From contig CAZOHT010000015.1 in assembly GCA_964579825.1 (NCBI GenBank), forward strand, positions 1 to 64,000: a stretch of DNA of 64,000 nucleotides, written 5' to 3'. The position numbers were made by a program, and so were the translations under genes. The notes beneath the pieces were generated by a model. It did not search any database, was not told the origin of the DNA, and worked only from the letters and a program-made list of their open reading frames with translations. This DNA is from SPCO01 sp964579825. Lineage in GTDB: Bacteria > Chloroflexota > Limnocylindria > Limnocylindrales > CSP1-4. Of the stretch, positions 16,920 to 25,331 are shown piece after piece (the first letter of the stretch is position 1; each line of letters begins with the position of its first letter).

Positions 16920-18100
16920 ATGACCGCCACGTCGCACGAGATCGATCTCGCCACGCTCATCGCGGACACCGAGAACGAGATCGTCCGTCTCGTCCAGGAC
17001 CGGGACCCGTCCACCCACGGGCTGTACGAGATGGTCCGCTACCACCTCGCGCTGGACGGTTCCGGCGCCTCGGGCGGCAAGCGGATGCGCCCGCTCCTCG
17101 GCCTCCTCGCCTACGCCAGCATCACCGGCGAACACGAGCGCGCGCTGCCAGGCGCCGCCGCCGTGGAGCTCGGGCACAACTTCAGCCTGGTCCACGACGA
17201 CATCGAGGACGGCGACACCGAGCGACGCCATCGGGCGACGCTGTGGGCGGTCCACGGGATCCCGCAAGCCATCAATGCCGGGGACACGCTGTTCAGCCTG
17301 TCGCGCATCGCCCTCCATCGCCTGTCGGATCTCGGCTTCTCGGACCGCACGGTCCTCCGGCTCATGCGCCTGTACGACGAGACCTGCCTCGCCCTGTGCG
17401 AGGGCCAGTACATCGACATCACCTCCAGCGCGACCGATACGCTGATGAGCGTCGAGCTGTACTTCGACATGATCGGCCGCAAGACCGCGTCGCTCATCGC
17501 GGCGTCGATCGAGGCCGGGGCCCTCCTGGCGACGGATGACGAGGCCGTCATCGCCCGCTACCGCGCCTTCGGCTGGGCGCTCGGGCTTGCGTTCCAGCTG
17601 AACGACGACCTCCTGGGCATCTGGGGCGCGGAGCAGGCGACCGGCAAGGAGCCGTCGGACGTCGCCCATCGCAAGCAGACCCTGCCGGTCATCTACGCCC
17701 ACGAGCACGCCACCCCGACCGACCGAGCGCGACTGGCCGCCGTCTACGCCTCCCCCATCCCATCGCCCGACGACGTTCGCGATGTGATCGGCATCCTCGA
17801 GCGGACCGGGGCCCGCGAGTACACGCGCGACCAGGCCCGCGCCTACCGCGACGAGGCCCTTGCCCAGCTCGATGCCGCCGGGGTGGTCCAGCCAGCGGCG
17901 CGCGAACGGCTCGAACAGATCATGGTCTCGGTCATCAGCGCNNNNNNNNNNNNNNNNNNNNNNNNNNNNNNNNNNNNNNNNNNNNNNNNNNNNNNNNNNN
18001 NNNNNNNNNNNNNNNNNNNNNNNNNNNNNNNNNNNNNNNNNTCCAGCCAGCGGCGCGCGAACGGCTCGAACAGATCATGGTCTCGGTCATCAGCGCGTAA
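16920..18100 (+). CDS. Polyprenyl diphosphate synthase (trans-type, GGPP/FPP synthase family), interrupted by gap 2
   Basis: An isoprenyl chain-elongating enzyme condensing IPP with allylic diphosphates. GGKRMRPLL (52-60) binds substrate; the first Asp-rich motif is DDIED at 93-97 in LVHDDIEDGD, and the second region reads FQLNDDLLGIWG. The coding frame runs into a 100-N gap after 340 codons. The 55 bp before and after the gap are identical, so merging them restores one frame ending VSVISA-TAA at 18098-18100, giving 341 aa, a normal family length. The gene is therefore intact in the organism. Chain length is unknown; it could make precursors for menaquinone, carotenoids or lipids. Confidence 0.9.
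17887..18096. repeat. Assembly gap 2: 100 Ns flanked by the same 55 bp
   Basis: Bases 17887-17941 and 18042-18096 are identical over 55 bp, and 17942-18041 are Ns. The overlap length is the same as at gap 1. Collapsing it keeps the synthase frame open to its stop, which supports an assembly artefact and not a tandem duplication. Confidence 0.92.
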
Positions 18101-18123
18101 CGCCAGGCCGGTCAGGCGCTCCG

Positions 18124-18154
18124 ACCCGGCCGCATGAGTCGGCCTGCGCCGGGT
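18124..18154 (+). terminator. Possible terminator hairpin after the polyprenyl synthase
   Basis: ACCCGGC (18124-18130) can pair with GCCGGGT (18148-18154); alternatively GGCCG pairs with CGGCC inside. It begins 24 nt after the stop codon. There is no U-tract, so this is a weak call. Confidence 0.3.
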
Positions 18155-18175
18155 GGACCCGAATGCCGTTCGCCA

Positions 18176-18394
18176 TTGCGCGAGGCGGAAGCAACGTCGC
18201 CATTGCCTCGCTCTGGTCGGTCCGGGTGTCGATTCGTTGCGTCGGACGCAAGGTTCGACCAGGTCCCGAGCGTCGCCGGCCTCGCCCGTGCACCGTCGTT
18301 GCATCCGGCGCAATGATCTGGCTCGACGGATGCCTTGCGCCGACGTAGCTTGCATCTGACGCAACCGCCGGAGCCTGGATTGCGCGAGACGCAA
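18176..18394. repeat. Cluster of TTGCRTCNGRCGCAA-type palindromes
   Basis: Four 15-bp elements share TTGC...GCAA ends: 18237-18251 TTGCGTCGGACGCAA (perfect 7-1-7 palindrome), 18299-18313 TTGCATCCGGCGCAA, 18350-18364 TTGCATCTGACGCAA and 18380-18394 TTGCGCGAGACGCAA. A looser 19-bp element (TTGCG...GCAA) is at 18176-18194. Centre-to-centre distances are about 59, 62, 51 and 30 bp, close to whole helical turns. A one-base spacer rules out an RNA hairpin of that stem, so these look like sites for a dimeric DNA-binding protein. Confidence 0.7.
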
Positions 18395-18453
18395 CGTCGG
18401 CGCCTTGACCGCGTGGCCGCCGACGCCGAAGCCCGCGTCAACCGGGGCCCACG

Positions 18454-19035
18454 TCAGCCCGGCGAGCGGAGCCCGCCGCGGGTTCGCCACGTCTCCCGGT
18501 CGAGCGCATACAACACGTGCCGGACCAGGTGCGGATAGGCGGCTGCATCCACCCGCGGATGGTCGAAGTCGCGCGCCGGCTGGCGCACGAGCCCGATCCG
18601 CTCCATCACCCGCCAGGACCGCTCGTTCTGGGGCACCGTGAACGACACGATCTCCTCGAGCCCGACGTCCTCGAAGCCGAACCGGAGCGCCTCGCGGGCA
18701 GCCTCGGTCACGTAGCCGTGGCCCCAGTACGCCCGCGCCGCCCGCCAGCCGACCTCCACCATGGGCTCCCCGGTGACGTAGTCGGCCGGCCAGAGCCCGG
18801 TGAAGCCGATGAACGGCGCGACCCCGGGGACTTCCACCGCCCACAGGCCCCAGCCGTGCGCCTCCCAGTGGGCCTCGATGCGGCCCACGAACGCCTCCGT
18901 ACCCTCGCGCGTCTGGAGACCCTGGAAGTGCTCCATGACGACGGGATCCGCGTTCAGTGCCGCGAACGGCTCGATGTCCGCCTCGCGCCAGCGTCGCAGG
19001 ACCAGTCGCTCTGTCCGAGACTCCCCGGGCGCCAC
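18454..19035 (-). CDS. RimJ/RimL-type GNAT acetyltransferase
   Basis: A 193-aa acetyltransferase of the ribosomal-protein N-acetyltransferase-like group (Acetyltransf_3). The N-terminus TERLVLRRWREADIEPF is diagnostic of the group. The acetyl-CoA site is EVGWRAARAYWGHGYVTEAA, followed by FTVPQNERSWRVMERIGL. The target is unknown; most relatives act on small molecules or protein N-termini. The start is GTG, and the stop of corC lies 9 nt upstream. It is probably the last gene of the glmU-corC-GNAT unit. Confidence 0.85.
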   Translation of the reverse strand: MAPGESRTERLVLRRWREADIEPFAALNADPVVMEHFQGLQTREGTEAFVGRIEAHWEAHGWGLWAVEVPGVAPFIGFTGLWPADYVTGEPMVEVGWRAARAYWGHGYVTEAAREALRFGFEDVGLEEIVSFTVPQNERSWRVMERIGLVRQPARDFDHPRVDAAAYPHLVRHVLYALDRETWRTRGGLRSPG

Positions 19036-19044
19036 GCCGCGCGC

Positions 19045-20376
19045 CTAGCGGTCGGACTCGTCCGGTTCGGGGCGGTCGCGGTCGCGCACGACCAGGACCT
19101 TGCCGACCCGGCGCCCGTCGGTCGTCTCGACCGTCAGCGTCAAGCCGCCCACCGAGACGCGGTCGCCGGGCTTGGGGACGCCGCCCACCCGGTGGTAGAT
19201 CAGGCCGCCGACGGTGTCGTACTCGTCCTCGTCCTCGAGCGCCAGCTCGACATCGAACAGCTCCCCCAGGTCGTCCACGTCCGCCCGACCGTCCACGCGA
19301 GCCTCGTCATCGGACAGCTGGACGATCATCGGCTCCTCTTCGTCGTACTCGTCCTGGATCTCCCCGACGATCTCCTCGAGCAGGTCCTCGATCGTCACCA
19401 GGCCGGCCGTCCCGCCGTACTCGTCGAGCACGATCGCGATGTGGACCTTGCGTCGCTGGAACTCGTGGAGCAGGTCGTCCACGCTCATCGATTCGGGCAC
19501 GAAGACCGGCGTGCGCAGGATGGACCGGAGCGACGGGCGCTCCTCCACGCTGCCCTTCAGGAACGGCAGCAGGTCCTTCGCGTACAGGATGCCGATGATC
19601 TCGTCGACGGTCGTTTCGTACACCGGGATGCGGCTGTGGCCCTCCTCGATGACGATGTCGATGGCCTGCTCGAGCGACGCCGCCGCCGCGAGCGACACCA
19701 TCGCGATGCGCGGGACCATGACCTCGTGGATGCGCTGGTCGCCGAGCTCGATGACCGCGTGGATCATCTGCTCCTCCTCGGCCTCGAGGACGCCCTGCTC
19801 GCCGCCCTGCTCGATGATCAGGCGGATCTCCTCCGCGCTGATCCGCTCGGTGTCCGTGACATGCGCGCCGAACACGCCGCTGATCACGCGCGTCACGCTC
19901 GTCAGGAGCGCCACCAGGGGTCGGAGCACGCGGCCGAGGACGTCGACGAACGGACCGAACAGGAACGCGACGCGCTCGCTGTGGGCGAGCCCGATCTGCT
20001 TGGGGACGAGCTCGCCGAAGATGATCGTGAACACCGTGAGGATGCCGGTCACCACGACCAGGGCGATGGCGCCGGCATACGGCGCCAGGAACGGGATCCC
20101 CTCGAGCGCCGTCTCGAGACCGGCGCTCAGGCTCACCCCGGCGAACGCCGCCGCCAGGAAGCCGATGAATGTGATCCCGATCTGGATGACCGCCAGGAAC
20201 CGACCCGGGTCGGTCTTGAGCCGGAGGATCCGACGGGCGCCGCGTCGGCCGTCGTCGACCAGCTGGTCGAGTCGGCTCTTGCGCATCGTGACGAGGGCCA
20301 TCTCGGTCGCGGAGAAGACGGCGTTGAACAGGATCAGGACCACGATGATGCCGATCTCGAGGATGGGTCCGCTCAT
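19045..20376 (-). CDS. CNNM/CorC-HlyC-type membrane protein with CBS pair
   Basis: A 443-aa integral membrane protein of the CNNM family, linked in studied members to Mg2+ or Co2+ efflux. The N-terminal DUF21 domain has about four hydrophobic segments (LEIGIIVVLILFNAVFSATE, ITFIGFLAAAFAGV and two more). A CBS-domain pair follows (EVMVPRIAMVSL, VHIAIVLDEYGGTAGLVTIED). The CorC_HlyC C-terminal domain has VGGLIYHRVGGVPKPGD. The old name hemolysin C is not a function. Its ATG overlaps the glmU stop as ATGA. Confidence 0.92.
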   Translation of the reverse strand: MSGPILEIGIIVVLILFNAVFSATEMALVTMRKSRLDQLVDDGRRGARRILRLKTDPGRFLAVIQIGITFIGFLAAAFAGVSLSAGLETALEGIPFLAPYAGAIALVVVTGILTVFTIIFGELVPKQIGLAHSERVAFLFGPFVDVLGRVLRPLVALLTSVTRVISGVFGAHVTDTERISAEEIRLIIEQGGEQGVLEAEEEQMIHAVIELGDQRIHEVMVPRIAMVSLAAAASLEQAIDIVIEEGHSRIPVYETTVDEIIGILYAKDLLPFLKGSVEERPSLRSILRTPVFVPESMSVDDLLHEFQRRKVHIAIVLDEYGGTAGLVTIEDLLEEIVGEIQDEYDEEEPMIVQLSDDEARVDGRADVDDLGELFDVELALEDEDEYDTVGGLIYHRVGGVPKPGDRVSVGGLTLTVETTDGRRVGKVLVVRDRDRPEPDESDR

Positions 20377-21788
20377 GCGGTCGGATCGTCCGCTGCGGGT
20401 TCCGACGGTCTGGGCCGCAGCTCTCGGATCCGGGCCGGGACCCCGACGGCCAGCTTGCCGGCCGGGACGTCTCGGGTCACGACCGATCCGGCGCCGGTCT
20501 TGGCGCCGTCACCGACCGAGATCGGTGCCACGAGCATCGTGTCCACGCCAAGGAACGCCCCGTCGCCGATGGAGGTCGGGTGCTTGCGCGTCCCGTCGTA
20601 GTTCGCGGTGATCGTCCCGGCGCCGACATTGACGTGCTCGCCGACGGTCGCGTCGCCCAGGTAGCTCATGTGGTGCGTCTTCGAGCCGGCCCCAAGGGTC
20701 GTGTTCTTGAGCTCGGCGTAGTTGCCGACTTCCGCACCGCGGCCCACGTGGCTGCCCGGGCGCAGATGGCTGAACGGGCCGATCGTGGCCTCGTCCTCGA
20801 CGGTCGATCGCTCGACGACACTGGCCCAGACCCGCACGTTCCGGCCGATGACGGCATCCACCAGCTCGCTGTGTGGCCCGATGACGCTGCCCTCGCCGAT
20901 CGACGTGGTGCCGCGCAGGATGACGTCCGGTTCCAGGGTCACGTCCGAGGCGAGATCGACATCCCAGTCGAGATAGACCGTGGACGGGTCCCGCATCGTC
21001 ACGCCGTTGCGCATGTGGGCCTCGTTCAGGCGCACCCGAAGGCTCCATTCGGCCGCGGCCAGTTCCGCCCGGTCGTTGATGCCATCGAATCGCCCGTCGT
21101 CCTCGAAGCCGACCGCGCTCACGATCCGGCCGTCCTCGCGGGCGAGACGGACCAGCTCGGTCAGGTAGAACTCGCCGGTCACATCGGACGGGGCCAGCGC
21201 GTCGATCCGGCGGCGCAGCCACTCGGCATCGAAGGCGTACAGGCCGACGTTGATCTCGTTGCCGTCCAGCTCCTCGGGCGTCGCGTCCTTCGCCTCGACG
21301 ATCCGCTCGACCGTGCCGTACTCGCTGCGGACGACTCGGCCGAGGGCGGCGGGATCGGCGGCGTACACGCTGGCGAGGGCGATCGCGGCGTCATCGGCCC
21401 GACGGGCCTCCAACACGGCTTCCAGGTCCCCGCCGGTCACGAGCGGCACGTCGCCGTTCATGACGAGGACCTCCGTCGCGTCCGCGGGAACGGCGACGAG
21501 GGCGGCCTTCACGGCATCGCCGGTACCGAGCGGCGATGCCTGGACGGCGAACGTGGCACGACCCTCGAACGCGGCGACGACGGCCTCGGTCGGCGGCGAG
21601 TACACGACGACCGGCTGGCCGCCGCTCGACCCATCGGCCGTCGTGGCCCAGGCGTCGAGCATGTACGCGAGCATCGGGCGACCGCACAGTGGATGGAGGA
21701 CCTTGGGCAGCGTGGAACGCATCCGCGTCCCCAGCCCGGCTGCCATGACGACGGCGACCGTCGAGGGCCGAGATCCTGGGGGGTTCAC
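20373..21788 (-). CDS. glmU: Bifunctional N-acetylglucosamine-1-phosphate uridyltransferase / glucosamine-1-phosphate acetyltransferase
   Basis: A 471-aa enzyme doing the last two steps to UDP-GlcNAc, the precursor of peptidoglycan. The uridyltransferase domain begins AVVMAAGLGTRMRSTLPKVL, has MNGDVPLVTGGDL and the NVGLYAF segment. The left-handed beta-helix follows with hexapeptide repeats, including GPFSHLRPGSHVGRGAEVGN, KTHHMSYLGDATVGEHVN and AGTITANYDGTRKH. It starts at GTG 21788, which overlaps the stop of a small upstream frame as GTGA. glmM and glmS lie 12-15 kb away on the same strand, so the pathway is split over two units. Confidence 0.96.
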   Translation of the reverse strand: MNPPGSRPSTVAVVMAAGLGTRMRSTLPKVLHPLCGRPMLAYMLDAWATTADGSSGGQPVVVYSPPTEAVVAAFEGRATFAVQASPLGTGDAVKAALVAVPADATEVLVMNGDVPLVTGGDLEAVLEARRADDAAIALASVYAADPAALGRVVRSEYGTVERIVEAKDATPEELDGNEINVGLYAFDAEWLRRRIDALAPSDVTGEFYLTELVRLAREDGRIVSAVGFEDDGRFDGINDRAELAAAEWSLRVRLNEAHMRNGVTMRDPSTVYLDWDVDLASDVTLEPDVILRGTTSIGEGSVIGPHSELVDAVIGRNVRVWASVVERSTVEDEATIGPFSHLRPGSHVGRGAEVGNYAELKNTTLGAGSKTHHMSYLGDATVGEHVNVGAGTITANYDGTRKHPTSIGDGAFLGVDTMLVAPISVGDGAKTGAGSVVTRDVPAGKLAVGVPARIRELRPRPSEPAADDPTA

Positions 21789-21874
21789 GAGGGGTCGCGC
21801 CGGCGGGCGAGGATCCGGAGGCGTGGGTCGCTCCCGTCGCGGTCAGGGGCCGGCGCGTCTGGTTGGGCAGTCAT
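21785..21874 (-). CDS. Possible 29-aa leader peptide coupled to glmU
   Basis: A short frame starting at ATG 21874: MTAQPDAPAPDRDGSDPRLR, then a basic end ILARRRDPS. Its TGA overlaps the GTG of glmU as GTGA, the same coupling used by real gene pairs here. A near-consensus promoter (TTGACA-18-TACGAT) ends 13 nt before the ATG, so a transcript would reach this ATG within about six nucleotides. It has no known family. It could be a leader controlling glmU translation, or just an open stretch in the leader; a 5-residue longer frame starts inside the -10 box at 21889. Confidence 0.35.
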   Translation of the reverse strand: MTAQPDAPAPDRDGSDPRLRILARRRDPS

Positions 21875-21887
21875 CAGGTGGAGCGGC

Positions 21888-21917
21888 ATCGTAGGGGTGG
21901 CCCGTTCGGGGTGTCAA
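21888..21917 (-). promoter_or_regulatory. Near-consensus sigma-70 promoter for glmU-corC-GNAT
   Basis: On the minus strand a perfect TTGACA (21912-21917) is followed after 18 bp by TACGAT (21888-21893). The predicted start is about 21881, some 93 nt before the glmU GTG. It lies just beyond the ridA stop (21934), separating the two units. It is the best promoter match I found in the window. Confidence 0.6.
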
Positions 21918-21933
21918 CCGCGGCCCGGTCCCC

Positions 21934-22320
21934 TCAGGACGAGCGCTTGGCGACGAGGTCGATCTCGACCCGTGCGCCCTTCGGCAACGCGGCCACCGCG
22001 ACGGTCGAGCGAGCCGGTGGAGGATCGCTCACGTACCTCGCGTAGATCGCATTCACCGCGGCGAAATCGGCCATGTCGATCAGGAAGATCGAGGCCTTGA
22101 CCACGTCGGACCACGAGCAGCCCGCCGCCTCGAGGACCGCGGTCAGGTTGGCCATGACCCGCTCCGTCTCGGGTTCGACCCCCCCGTCGGCGAGGACCCC
22201 GGTCAGCGGATCCAGGGCCGCCTGTCCCGCCAGGAAGACGAAGCCGTCGACCTCGATGGCCTGGCTGTACGGGCCGATGGCGGCCGGGGCGCCCGTCGTC
22301 GAGATGGCCGTTCGCGTCAT
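21934..22320 (-). CDS. ridA: RidA-family enamine/imine deaminase
   Basis: A 128-aa protein of the YjgF/YER057c/UK114 family, which hydrolyses reactive 2-aminoacrylate-type enamines formed by PLP enzymes. Conserved pieces: GPYSQAIEVDGFVFLAGQ, QTxxVMxNLTAVLEAAG-like ERVMANLTAVLEAAGCSW, and the C-terminal ARSTVAVAALPKGARVEID holding the catalytic Arg. It probably forms a trimer. It is the last gene of the nine-gene operon and overlaps ispE as ATGA. Confidence 0.93.
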   Translation of the reverse strand: MTRTAISTTGAPAAIGPYSQAIEVDGFVFLAGQAALDPLTGVLADGGVEPETERVMANLTAVLEAAGCSWSDVVKASIFLIDMADFAAVNAIYARYVSDPPPARSTVAVAALPKGARVEIDLVAKRSS

Positions 22321-23315
22321 GTCGGGCTGCTCCTCCAGATCGTCGTTGCCGTCACGAGCGGCGGACCGTCACCGGGGACGACCAGCGAGCCGTCACCAGC
22401 CGCCATCCTGACGGCGTCGGCCGCCTCGGTGGCGTCCGAGAGCGAAGGATAGACCGCCCAGAGGGTCGGGCCGGATCCCGACAGCCCGATCGGCCGGTGC
22501 AGGAGGCGGGTCAGCGCGCGGCGGAACGGGACCAGCGCCGGCACGACGACCGCCACGGCCGGCAGGAGGTCGTTCGCCGAGGCGAGGACGCCGGCTCGAG
22601 CGGCCAGGTCGGCCGCCTTGAGGCCGGTGCCGCCGAGTTCGGACGCCAGGTGGACCGAGGACTGGCGGACCGCGCCGTCGCCCGTTCCTCGGATGGCGGC
22701 GAAGGCCGCGAACACGTCCGGCGTGGACACCGCGACCGGTGGCGTGACCAGCAGGATGCCTGGCTCGCCGCGGAGCCCGTGGAGGGGCGTCACGCGTTCG
22801 CCGCGGCCCTCCACGAGGGCGGGCCCGCGAGCAGCGAAGAACGGCACGTCCGAACCGAGGCCGGCGGCGACCGCCAGGCGTGCGTGGTCGTCGAGGTCCG
22901 CCCCCCACGCCTCCACGGCGCCATCGATGGCCGCGGCCGCATCGGACGACCCGCCACCGAGACCGGCGGCGACGGGGATGCGCTTGTCCAGGCGGGCCGC
23001 GAGGGCGGGGGCGGGCCCGGGACCGCCGGCCCAGCCACCGCCCACCGCCCGTCGGGTCGCCGCAAGCGCGCGCAGGACGAGGTTGTCGGCGCCGCCGACC
23101 ACCGGGAGGCCCGTGACGTGGAGCGTGTCCACCGCCGCGACACCGGGGGCGGACGATGGCGCGAGGCTCAACCGGTCGCCGAATGCGAGCGGGACGAAGA
23201 CCGAGTGGAGGTCGTGGTAGCCGTCGGCTCGACGGCCGACGACCGCGAGCGTGAGGTTGAGCTTGGCCGGCGCCACCCGGACGACGGGGGCGAGACGCTC
23301 GACGGTGTCGCTCAT
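22317..23315 (-). CDS. ispE: 4-diphosphocytidyl-2-C-methyl-D-erythritol kinase
   Basis: A 332-aa GHMP kinase of the MEP isoprenoid pathway, phosphorylating CDP-ME. The N-terminus APAKLNLTLAVVGRRADGYH is typical of IspE. The ATP loop is PVAAGLGGGSSDAAAAI, and the third GHMP motif is IGLSGSGPTLWAVY near the end. ATG 23315 is chosen because the conserved APAKLNL starts 14 residues later; in-frame sequence upstream belongs to the rsmA gap. It supplies precursors for the polyprenyl synthase encoded 5 kb away. Confidence 0.95.
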   Translation of the reverse strand: MSDTVERLAPVVRVAPAKLNLTLAVVGRRADGYHDLHSVFVPLAFGDRLSLAPSSAPGVAAVDTLHVTGLPVVGGADNLVLRALAATRRAVGGGWAGGPGPAPALAARLDKRIPVAAGLGGGSSDAAAAIDGAVEAWGADLDDHARLAVAAGLGSDVPFFAARGPALVEGRGERVTPLHGLRGEPGILLVTPPVAVSTPDVFAAFAAIRGTGDGAVRQSSVHLASELGGTGLKAADLAARAGVLASANDLLPAVAVVVPALVPFRRALTRLLHRPIGLSGSGPTLWAVYPSLSDATEAADAVRMAAGDGSLVVPGDGPPLVTATTIWRSSPT

Positions 23316-23325
23316 GGCGGCCCGC

Positions 23326-24267
23326 TCATGCGTCGCGCGCCCGGCCGCGCCGGTCCGCACCGATCGGTCCGATCGCCTCCCGCAGGGCCAGCCACTCCCC
23401 CACGGCCAGGGTCTGGGGTCGACGGTCCGGGTCGATGTGGGCGGCCTCGAGTGCCGCGGTCACCCGCGTCCCGTCGATCGGCAGTTGCCTCGAGAGCACG
23501 TTGTGGATCATCTTGCGGCGCTCACGGAACGCGGCCTGGACCAGGCGCCACAGCTGGTCCTCGGCATCGGGGTCCAGGCGATCATCCACGGCATACGGTT
23601 CGACGACGATCACGGCCGACTCCACGGCGGGTTCGGGTTCGAACGCGTTCGCCGGGACCAGGAAGGCGACCCGGACCCGCGCGTGGTACTGGACGAAGAC
23701 CGACAGGTAGCTCATCTTCCCGGGCGCGGCGGCGATCCGCTCGGCGACCTCGCGCTGGACCATGAGCACGCTCCGCTCCGGGCGCGGGGCGGTCCCCAGG
23801 AGGGCATGCAGGATCGGACTCGTGATGTGGTACGGCAGGTTCGCGACGACGTCGTACGGCGGCGGGACGAGGTTGACCAGGTCCTGGTCCAGCGCGTCGC
23901 CTTCGACCAGGTGGAGCGCGCCGGGTGCGTCGGGGCCGTCGCGTTCGGCCGTCTCGAGCGCCCCGTCGAATCGAGCCCGAAGGAAGGCGGCCAGGCCGCG
24001 GTCCAGCTCGACCGCGGTGACCGCCGCACCCGAGGCCAGCAGGCCACCGGTCAGGATGCCCAGTCCCGGCCCGATCTCCAGGACGTGACGCCCGGGCGTG
24101 GGCCCAGCCTCGGCCAGGATCCCCTCGAGGACGTCGATGTCCGCCAGGAAGTTCTGCGACAGGCGATGTCGGGCTCGCAGGCCGGCGTCGCGCAGGGTGG
24201 CCCGCACGACCGCGGGGTCGAGGCGCGGCAGCGGCCGGTCCGTCGCGGCATCGCGGCCGCCGACCAT
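23326..24267 (-). CDS. rsmA: 16S rRNA (adenine1518/1519-N6)-dimethyltransferase
   Basis: A 313-aa SAM-dependent enzyme (KsgA) that dimethylates two adenines in helix 45 of 16S rRNA during 30S maturation. Motifs: LSQNFLADIDVLEGI, motif I VLEIGPGLGILTGGLL, acidic motif ELDRGL, and catalytic NLPYHITSPIL. The C-terminal helical domain contains FRERRKMIHNVLS. ATG 24267 shares TGATG with the tsaD stop, fixing the start. rsmA next to ispE is a widespread bacterial arrangement. Confidence 0.95.
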   Translation of the reverse strand: MVGGRDAATDRPLPRLDPAVVRATLRDAGLRARHRLSQNFLADIDVLEGILAEAGPTPGRHVLEIGPGLGILTGGLLASGAAVTAVELDRGLAAFLRARFDGALETAERDGPDAPGALHLVEGDALDQDLVNLVPPPYDVVANLPYHITSPILHALLGTAPRPERSVLMVQREVAERIAAAPGKMSYLSVFVQYHARVRVAFLVPANAFEPEPAVESAVIVVEPYAVDDRLDPDAEDQLWRLVQAAFRERRKMIHNVLSRQLPIDGTRVTAALEAAHIDPDRRPQTLAVGEWLALREAIGPIGADRRGRARDA

Positions 24268-25331
24268 CAGCGGATCGCCAGCGGCAGCGACGGCCGGGCG
24301 TCGAGATCCAGCCCGGCCCGCTCGCCGGCGGCGAACCGTCGCGCCCCGGCGGCGCCGATCATCGCCCCGTTGTCCGTGCAGAGGCCCGGACGCGGCACGA
24401 TCAGCGGGATCCCCAGGGCCGCCGCCTCGCCCGCCAGTCGCGCGCGCAGGACGCCGTTGGCCGCGACCCCACCACCCAGCACGATGCTCCGGGCGCCGAC
24501 CTCGCGTGCGGCCCGGATCGTCTTGGTCGTCAGCACGTCCGCCACGGAGTCCTGGAACCCCCACGCCAGTTCCGCGACGACCGCCTCGGGCAGTGGCGCG
24601 TCCGGCTCGGTGGCCAGTCCGGCGTCGGCGCGGGCATCCGCGATGATCCGTCGGGCGGCGGTCTTGAGGCCGGAGAAGCTGAAGTCGTACGTGCCCGGCA
24701 GCCACGCCCGGGGAAACGCGGTCGCCCGTTCCGTGGCCGTCTCCGCGGCCTTCCCGATCGCCGGCCCACCCGGATAGCCGAGCCCGAGCAGCCGGCCGAC
24801 CTTGTCGAACGCCTCGCCTGCGGCATCGTCCACGGTCGTGCCGAGCAGCCGATACGTCAGGTGATCGCGCATCTCGACGAGGAACGTGTGGCCGCCGGAG
24901 ACGACGAGCGCGACGAGGGGGAACACCGGCTCGGGTTCGTCCGCCTGGCCCGGGTCGAGCAGCCAGGCCGCGTAGACGTGCCCTTCGAGGTGATTCACGC
25001 CGATGAGCGGCAGGTCGTGGACCCAGGCCAGGGCCTTGGCGAAGTTGACCCCGACCAGGAGCGAGCCCGCCAACCCCGGGCCATAGGTCACCGCGACGGC
25101 GGACAGATCGGACCAGCCGATCCCGGCGTCCGCCCAGGCCTCGTCGAGGACCGGCACGATCCAGCGCAGGTGCGCCCGTGCGGCGACTTCCGGGACGATC
25201 CCGCCGGTGGCCGCGTGCAGCGCGACCTGTGACGCCACGACGTTGCCGAGGATCCGTCGGCCGCCGTCGATGACGGCGATCCCGGTCTCGTCGCAGGACG
25301 ATTCGATGGACAGGATGAGCGGGCCGCTCAT
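24267..25331 (-). CDS. tsaD: tRNA t6A37 threonylcarbamoyltransferase subunit TsaD
   Basis: A 354-aa ASKHA-fold catalytic subunit that transfers threonylcarbamoyl to A37 of ANN-decoding tRNAs. It opens with ILSIESSCDETGIAVI. The metal-binding HxEGH site is NHLEGHVYAAW, and VALVVSGGHTFLV, FSFSGLKTA and VLGGGVAANGVLRARL are all diagnostic. It works with TsaB and TsaE, encoded just upstream; TsaC (Sua5) is not in the window. It overlaps rimI as ATGA and rsmA as TGATG. Confidence 0.97.
   Translation of the reverse strand: MSGPLILSIESSCDETGIAVIDGGRRILGNVVASQVALHAATGGIVPEVAARAHLRWIVPVLDEAWADAGIGWSDLSAVAVTYGPGLAGSLLVGVNFAKALAWVHDLPLIGVNHLEGHVYAAWLLDPGQADEPEPVFPLVALVVSGGHTFLVEMRDHLTYRLLGTTVDDAAGEAFDKVGRLLGLGYPGGPAIGKAAETATERATAFPRAWLPGTYDFSFSGLKTAARRIIADARADAGLATEPDAPLPEAVVAELAWGFQDSVADVLTTKTIRAAREVGARSIVLGGGVAANGVLRARLAGEAAALGIPLIVPRPGLCTDNGAMIGAAGARRFAAGERAGLDLDARPSLPLAIR

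Larger units (their letters stand above)
18101..18453. other. 353-bp non-coding interval between two convergent genes
   Basis: It lies between the 3' ends of the polyprenyl synthase (plus) and a GNAT gene (minus). No gene is supported. It carries a possible hairpin after the synthase and then a cluster of similar 15-bp palindromes, listed separately. Palindrome spacing is irregular, so this is not a CRISPR array. Confidence 0.7.

Noticed and set aside
18335..18349. A sixth palindrome beginning TTGCGCC
   Set aside because: Only the left half-site matches; the right half does not, so it was left out of the cluster.
18176..18394. CRISPR array or integron attC sites
   Set aside because: Repeats are 15 bp, palindromic with one-base centres, unevenly spaced at 30-62 bp, and lack attC core sites; no cas or integrase gene is near.
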